Positions 17,231 through 22,500 of a stretch of 22,500 nucleotides of DNA are shown here, piece after piece (positions within the stretch are counted from its first letter, which is position 1; each line of letters starts with the position of its first letter). Origin of the DNA: Theodoxus fluviatilis (lineage: Eukaryota > Mollusca > Gastropoda > Cycloneritida > Neritidae); assembly GCA_034096865.1 (NCBI GenBank), contig JAWQFJ010020113.1, positions 50,001 through 72,500 on the forward strand, given 5' to 3'. The position numbers were made by a program, and so were the translations under genes. Under the pieces are notes generated by a model that saw nothing but the letters and a program-made list of their open reading frames with translations, made no database searches and was not told the origin of the DNA.

Positions 17231-18177
17231 AACTACACGGCAGAGCACGCGCTGAAGCTAATCTAGAGTCGTCCTTCCGTACACAGTCTTAGCCCACAAC
17301 ACTGCATCGAGCGCCAAAGCCAATGCAACAATTCCTCTGCATTGCTGCCACCTCCAAATCACTTCGACTCCGTGGAAAACTCTGTAGTTAACCCGGCCTG
17401 TTCATAGATTTGCCGGTGTGACTTTGTGCTCACGCGATAAGCAGACAACACTCACTGCTGTATGCGTATCAGCTGCTCTGGAACACAGCAACAGCACTCC
17501 GCCCCAGCTCTCCCGCGCGACTATCCTCAAGTTGCAGCGACTGTTTTCAAGCGACCGGAGGTGGTTGGGAGGCAGTCCCAGTCACATCGTAGAAGGACAG
17601 AGTTGTAAAAGAATGAGAAAAGCGTCTGTACTCACTGTCAGGCAACGCAGGAAGCACAGTGGAAGTCTCGGCCGCTCTTAGGCTTCGCCATGCTGCTTGG
17701 CCTGTGACCTGTTTTCCTCAGCTTTGACCGACATGCGCACTAGGACCCTTGTCAGCTGATTCGTTGCAAATCTGATTACCCCAACCCTCCAAGTTCTCTT
17801 CCTAACTGGTCCTCTGGCGGTGATTATGTCTTCCCACGGTGACAGCAATTGGAGCAATAGGGGAAAAGAAAACATAACTGGTGAAGAACAAAAAGCTTTC
17901 AACTTGGGTTGTTTCTCGGTCCCACGCAACCTCTCCGTACGCAATTCAAGTGCACGCCCGGCATTCTCTACGAAAGTATCATCAAACATCAGAGACCCGT
18001 ATGGTCTTTGCAAACATGGCTGAACATTTTTTCCTCTTTTTGTCATTTTCATTTTCCGAGGGCATGAGAAAGATAAGGAAAATTAAGAATAGAAATAAAC
18101 ACACATGTTGTGCACAATCCGAAAAGAACTCGCAAATACGCTCAAATGTAAATTGTATTCTCAATTTGAAAGTGAAG

Positions 18178-18178
18178 T

Positions 18179-18257
<79 letters not shown>

Positions 18258-18424
18258 CATGATGATGATGATGATGATGATGATGATGGTCATGATGATG
18301 ATCATGATGGTGGTGGTGGTGATGTTGTTGTTGTCGTTCGTGGTGGTGGTGGTGGTAAAGGTAGTGGTGATGATGGTGATGGTGGTAATGGTGGTTGCAG
18401 TGGCAGAGGATATGATGGTGGTGG
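18178..18424 (+). repeat. (GAT)n microsatellite grading into (GGT)n
   Basis: Nearly pure GAT/ATG triplets to about 18307 with a few GATCAT interruptions, then GGT/GTT-rich degenerate triplets. Poly-Asp, poly-Met, poly-Ile and poly-His frames are artefacts. Confidence 0.96.
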
Positions 18425-18644
18425 GGGAAATTGTTTGTTACTGTCAAGGGTAAGCCTATCATTTGGCTAATATGTGATTACAGGATCAACCCAGACAATC
18501 TATATACATAATGGGAAAGCTGCAAGCTCCTTGACCAACCAATTGTCTAGTGCACACAATGTCCCCAGTCACATTAGCTCAAGCAAACTCCAGATGTATT
18601 GTAAATAATAGTAGAGACTCACGGTCATTTTACTGGCTGACTTT

Positions 18645-19300
18645 CCAGCCCTAGTCTCCCTCTGCAGGTTGGAGGTAAGAAATGTCCCACCGCGTCTCCC
18701 TCTGCAGGTTGGAGGTAAGACATGTCCCACCGCGTCTCTCTCTGCAGGTTGGAGATAAGAAATGTCCCGCCGCGTCTCCCTCTGCAGGTTGGAGGTAAGA
18801 AATGTCCCACCGCGTCTCTCTCTGCAGGTTGGATGTAAGACATGTCCCACCGCGTCTCCCTCTGCAGGTTGGAGGTAAGACATGTCCCACCGCGTCTCTC
18901 TCTGCAGGTTGGAGGTAAGACATGTCCCACCGCGTCTCCCTCTGCAGGTTGGAGGTAAGACATGTCCCACCGCGTCTCCCTCTGCAGGTTGGAGGTAAGA
19001 AATGTCCCACCGCGTCTCTCTCTGCAGGTTGGATGTAAGACATGTCCCACCGCGTCTCCCTCTGCAGGTTGGAGGTAAGACATGTCCCACCGCGTCTCTC
19101 TCTGCAGGTTGGAGGTAAGACATGTCCCATCGCGTCTCTCTCTGCAGGTTGGAGGTAAGACATGTCCCACCGCGTCTCTCTCTGCAGGTTGGAGGTAAGA
19201 CATGTCCCACCGCGTCTCTCTCTGCAGGTTGGAGATAAGAAATGTCCCACCGCGTCTCCCTCTGCAGGTTGGAGGTAAGACATGTCCCACCGCGTCTCCC
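18645..19300 (+). repeat. 40-bp minisatellite, 16 units
   Basis: Sixteen head-to-tail units of exactly 40 bp from 18661 to 19300, preceded by a partial unit at 18645. Units vary at only a few sites: GGAGGT, GGAGAT or GGATGT; AATGTCCC or CATGTCCC; TCTCCC or TCTCTC. On the plus strand each unit reads as a pyrimidine tract plus TCTGCAG, seven bases, then GTAAGA, resembling a 3' splice site followed by a 5' splice site. All three minus-strand frames stay open across most of the array because 40 is not a multiple of 3, giving apparent 210-253-codon ORFs. I do not consider these genes. Confidence 0.97.
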
Positions 19301-19428
19301 TACGCGTTTTGTAAGAGGCGAATACGTCAAGAAATCGTGACTGTCTTCATTCCTACCAGCTCTAATGATTTTTCATGGTCAATACATGGCCGTTCATCGC
19401 CTTCAAAGGCAGATAGACCGTAAATCGT

Positions 19429-19884
19429 TATCCATCCATCCATTTATCCATCCATCAATATATCCATTCATCCATCCATATATCCATTCATCCATTTATC
19501 CATATATCCATCCATATATCCATCCATATATCCATCCATATATCCATCCATCCATATATCCATTCATCCACCCATCCATATATCCATCCATCCATCCATC
19601 CATCCATCCATCCATCCATCCATCCATCCATCCATCCATCCATCCATATATCCATCCATCCATATATCCATTCATCCACCCATCCATATATCCATCCATC
19701 CATCCATCCATATATCAATCCATCCATATATCAATCCATCCATCCATCCATCCATATATCCATCCATCCATCCATCCATCCATATATCAATCCATCCATC
19801 CATCCATCCATCCATCCATCCATCCATCCATCCATCCATCCATCCATCCATCCATCCATATATCCATCCATCCATCCATCCATC
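19429..19884 (+). repeat. (ATCC)n microsatellite with ATATATCC variants
   Basis: About 455 bp of CATC tetranucleotides with ATATATCC, ATTCATCC and ACCC variants. A CATTCATCCACCCATCC block with its flanks occurs twice (about 19560 and 19668), indicating internal duplication of about 110 bp. His/Pro/Ser/Ile frames on it are artefacts. Confidence 0.96.
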
Positions 19885-20261
19885 TCTCATCTCAAATCGA
19901 CTTACTCGGCTTTTTTATGGTAAACTTGACTTATTTTTTGTGAATAAACAATCTGTTGATTGTATCTTGAGCATGTAAACAAGCTGGTGGTGTAAGATAG
20001 GTTCACTAGAAGCATTCATGAGGATATCTTAAGTAGGTGGATTAAGGAAGAGTATTTGTCTACCCTTGAATTTTATTATGTACATCTAATGGATCTTTTC
20101 AAAGTTCACGTGGGATTAATGTGCTTCACAATGCCTCCTCACCTAGTGGATCATCTGGTGCAACAAATAAACAGTCACTGCAGAATTACACATCTATTTC
20201 AGAATAAGCCAAAACGTTATTCACTGTGCAGAGCAGTTGATGATGAATAGAGTTTTGCAGC
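19885..20261. other. No recognisable gene
   Basis: AT-rich sequence with a 64-codon frame (20056-20250) that shows no domain. It may be the 5' part of dispersed repeat D, but I see no convincing counterpart upstream of the other copy. Confidence 0.5.
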
Positions 20262-20420
20262 CTATCAGACTTCGTAGGTTGTGTAAGTCTATTGACCGCG
20301 AAAATCACTAGATCTGGTTAGAGTAAAATTATCGATTTCCCTACTTATTTGCTTTTAGGAATCGCGTTGGGAGAAGGGGTGGTTCTATTCTCACTCACAT
20401 AAACCTGAAGGAAGACGAAA
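20262..20420 (+). repeat. Dispersed repeat D, copy 2
   Basis: Diverged copy of 4760-4935. Matching blocks run in the same order: TATCAG, GTAGG, CGAAAATCAC, GAATCGCGT, GGGAGA, GGTGG, ATTCT. Confidence 0.6.
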
Positions 20421-21074
20421 CTCCAGTGGGTGCCTGCTATTGTCTTTGTATTGTTAAAGCAACAGAAAAGCAACTCTTATCTCCCAAATGAGAGCCGAGT
20501 TCATCAGAACTATTAGTCAGACGGGGTCGGGGAATGGGTGGGTGTTGGAGGAGGGGTATGGGTGTGGGGCCAGATGAAGGGTAGGAGTGGGAGAGGAGTG
20601 GTTAGGGAGAAGGGGGCGTCGGGTGTGCTCTGTATGCAAAAACAGGGGTACTCTCATATTTATTTCCTCGAATATGGGAGTGATTGCTGCGAACTAAGCC
20701 GTCCTAAACAAACCCCTCCGGTTCTCTCCCCTCGTAGACAAGCCAGGTTATAGATTACTAAGCACTGACGTTATCAACCACCTCCGAAAATTAAACTATC
20801 TTACTCACAAGGCTGTAATTTTTTTTCTTCATCTATCAGCATAGCTCACAATTTTTAATGAAGTTTTGTTTCACAATCAAGCATAATGATATGCCCGCAT
20901 CCTCCACCCACCCATCCTTTTCTATTCCAAAAAAGTTATTTAGTCACATATGATCGGAAAAGGGCTCCTGGTACATGTATTATATGAAATCAACATTATA
21001 TAAAATCCTGTCTGCTCGTATAGTTTCCCCACACTTATGAGCATTGCTTAACTTGCAAACTTAGACGGGTGAAT
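20421..21074. other. No gene; contains a G-rich stretch
   Basis: Low-copy sequence. About 20519-20619 is G/A/T-rich with many GGG and GGGG runs on the plus strand. The rest is AT-rich and featureless. Confidence 0.55.
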
Positions 21075-22500
21075 GGACAGGCAGACACACATACAGAGAC
21101 ACAGAGACACAAACACACAGACAGAGGCACAGGCACACAGACAGAGATACAGACACACAGACAGAGACACAGGCACACAGACAGAGACACAGACACACAG
21201 ACAGAGACACAGACACAAAGACAGACACAGCCACAGACACACAGACAAAGGCACAGACACACAGGCAAAGACACAGACACACAGGCAGAGACACAGACAC
21301 ACAGACAAAGACACAGACACACAAAGACACAGACACACAGGCAGAGACACAGAGACACAGGCAGAGACACATTATCACAGACAGAGACACATCCTCACAG
21401 GCAGAGACACATTCTCACCGGCAGAGACGACACAGGCAGAGACACAGGCAGAGACACAAACAGAGACACATTCTCACAGGCAGAAAAACAGGCAGAGACA
21501 CAGACACACAGGCAGAGACACAGACAAACAGGCAGAGACACAGACAAACAGGCAGAGGCACATACACACAGGCAGAGACACGTACACACAGGCAGAGACA
21601 CGTACACACGGGCAGAGACGACACAGGCAGGGACACAGGAAGAAACACAGAGACACAGGCAGAGAAACAGGCAGAGACACAGACACACAGGCAGAGACAC
21701 AGACAAACAGGCAGAGACACACACAAACAGGAAGAGACACATACACACAGGCAGAGACCCGTACACACAGGCAGAGACACAGAGATGACACAGGCAGAGA
21801 CATAGGAAGAAACACAGAAACACAGGCAGAGACACACTCTCTCACAGGCAGAGACACATTCTCACAGGCAGAGACGACACAGGCAGAGAAACATTCTCAC
21901 AGGCAGAGACACATTCTCACAGGCAGAGACACAGGCAGAGACGCATTCTCACAGGCAGGGACACATTCTCACAGGCAGAGACACAAAGACACAGGCAGAG
22001 ACACATTCTCACAGGCAGAGACAAACAGGCAGAGACACATTCTCACAGGCAGAGACGACACAGGCAGAGACAGATTCTCACAGGCAGACACACATTTTCA
22101 CAGGCAGAGACGCATTCTCACAGGCAGAGACACAGAGATATAGGCAGTGACGCAGGCAGAAACGCATTCTCACAGACAGAGACACATTCTCACAGACAGA
22201 GACACATTCTCACAGGCAGAGACAGATTCTCACAGGCAGAGACAGATTCTCACAGGCAGAGACACATTCTCACAGGCAGAGACGACACAGGCAGAGACAC
22301 AGACAAACAGGAAGAGACTCATACACACAGGCAGAGACATGTACACATAGTCAGAGACACAGGCAGAGACACAGAGACAGAGCAGACACATTCTCACAGT
22401 CAGAGACACAGGCAGAGACACAGAGACACAGCAGACACATTCTCACAGTCAGAGACACAGGCAGAGACACAGACAAATAGGCAGAGACGACACAGGCAGA
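21075..22500 (+). repeat. 20-bp minisatellite (CAGAGACACA family), continues past the window
   Basis: More than 1.4 kb of tandem units with a predominant 20-bp period and frequent shorter units. The left part is built on ACACAGACAGAGACACAGAC-type units. The right part is built on GACACATTCTCACAGGCAGA-type units, with GACGACACAGGCAGA interspersed. A His/Arg/Thr/Gln frame of 356 codons on the plus strand and Cys/Leu/Val frames on the minus strand follow from composition. The array is cut by the window end. Confidence 0.95.

Larger units (their letters stand above)
16106..18177. other. Mostly unique sequence, no confirmed gene
   Basis: About 2 kb with no recognised protein domain. Minor features are a CCGTG/CCATG pentamer array (16536-16565), a GT/G-run (16907-16947), a C-rich run (17211-17230), and a GC-richer block at about 17100-17710. 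A non-repetitive 124-codon minus-strand frame (17678-18052) and an 87-codon plus-strand frame (17418-17681) are present, but neither resembles a known family. Confidence 0.5.

Noticed and set aside
17678..18052. 124-codon minus-strand frame
   Set aside because: It is not low-complexity, but no family is recognisable, and there is no second line of evidence such as splice sites that keep the frame.
18105..18470. Poly-Asp frame
   Set aside because: It is encoded by the GAT microsatellite only.
18645..19300. CRISPR array
   Set aside because: Units are contiguous 40-bp repeats with no unique spacers; this is a eukaryotic minisatellite.

Overview
This window looks like repeat-rich, intergenic or intronic nuclear DNA from an invertebrate animal. 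A mollusc is the most likely source. That is an inference from the kind of LTR element present, the abundance of AGGTCA-type repeats and the very high microsatellite load; no gene in the window fixes the taxon. I recognise no host protein-coding gene, tRNA, rRNA or CRISPR array. Almost all long open frames here lie on simple repeats (CT/GA, GT/CA, TGG, GAT, ATCC, CAGAGACA) and are reading-frame artefacts.

The one unambiguous gene is the Gag-Pol polyprotein of a complete Ty3/gypsy-type LTR retrotransposon at 11095-16071 (4,977 bp). It has two 223-bp LTRs that read as identical, a 5-bp target-site duplication (ATGAT), and a primer binding site abutting the 5' LTR that matches a tRNA-Leu 3' end. 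A single uninterrupted 1,416-residue ORF carries gag, two zinc knuckles, protease, reverse transcriptase, RNase H and integrase, and a 13-nt polypurine tract abuts the 3' LTR. It has no env. Everything points to a very recent, possibly still competent insertion. It landed inside a mosaic trinucleotide-repeat field, whose remains lie on both sides.

Layout. 1-2870: TA, CT, GA and GT microsatellites; a roughly 606-bp sequence present twice in direct orientation (402-1007 and 1707-2313), whose 56-bp end unit is tandemly doubled in the second copy and reappears inverted at 2612-2690. 2870-4760: no recognisable feature. 4760-6200: a cluster of dispersed repeats, namely an element also found near 20.3 kb, an element also found at 1.0-1.3 kb whose 3' end runs into a 76-bp tandem array, and then a field of AGGTCA direct repeats. 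6200-9840: mostly unique sequence with a possible retroposon tail, short tandem repeats and CA, GTCC and CT tracts. 9849-11094: strongly G-rich, then TGG, then GCA/GTA/GTT repeats. 11095-16071: the retrotransposon. 16072-18170: mostly unique, with a GC-richer block at about 17.1-17.7 kb. 18178-18424: GAT/GGT repeats. 18645-19300: a 40-bp minisatellite in which each unit resembles a splice acceptor followed by a splice donor. 19429-19884: ATCC repeats. 19885-21070: low-copy sequence. 21075-22500: a 20-bp minisatellite running off the window end.

The most interesting non-obvious structures are the splice-site-like minisatellite, the clustered nuclear-receptor-type AGGTCA repeats, and the composite repeat with a 76-bp tandem tail.
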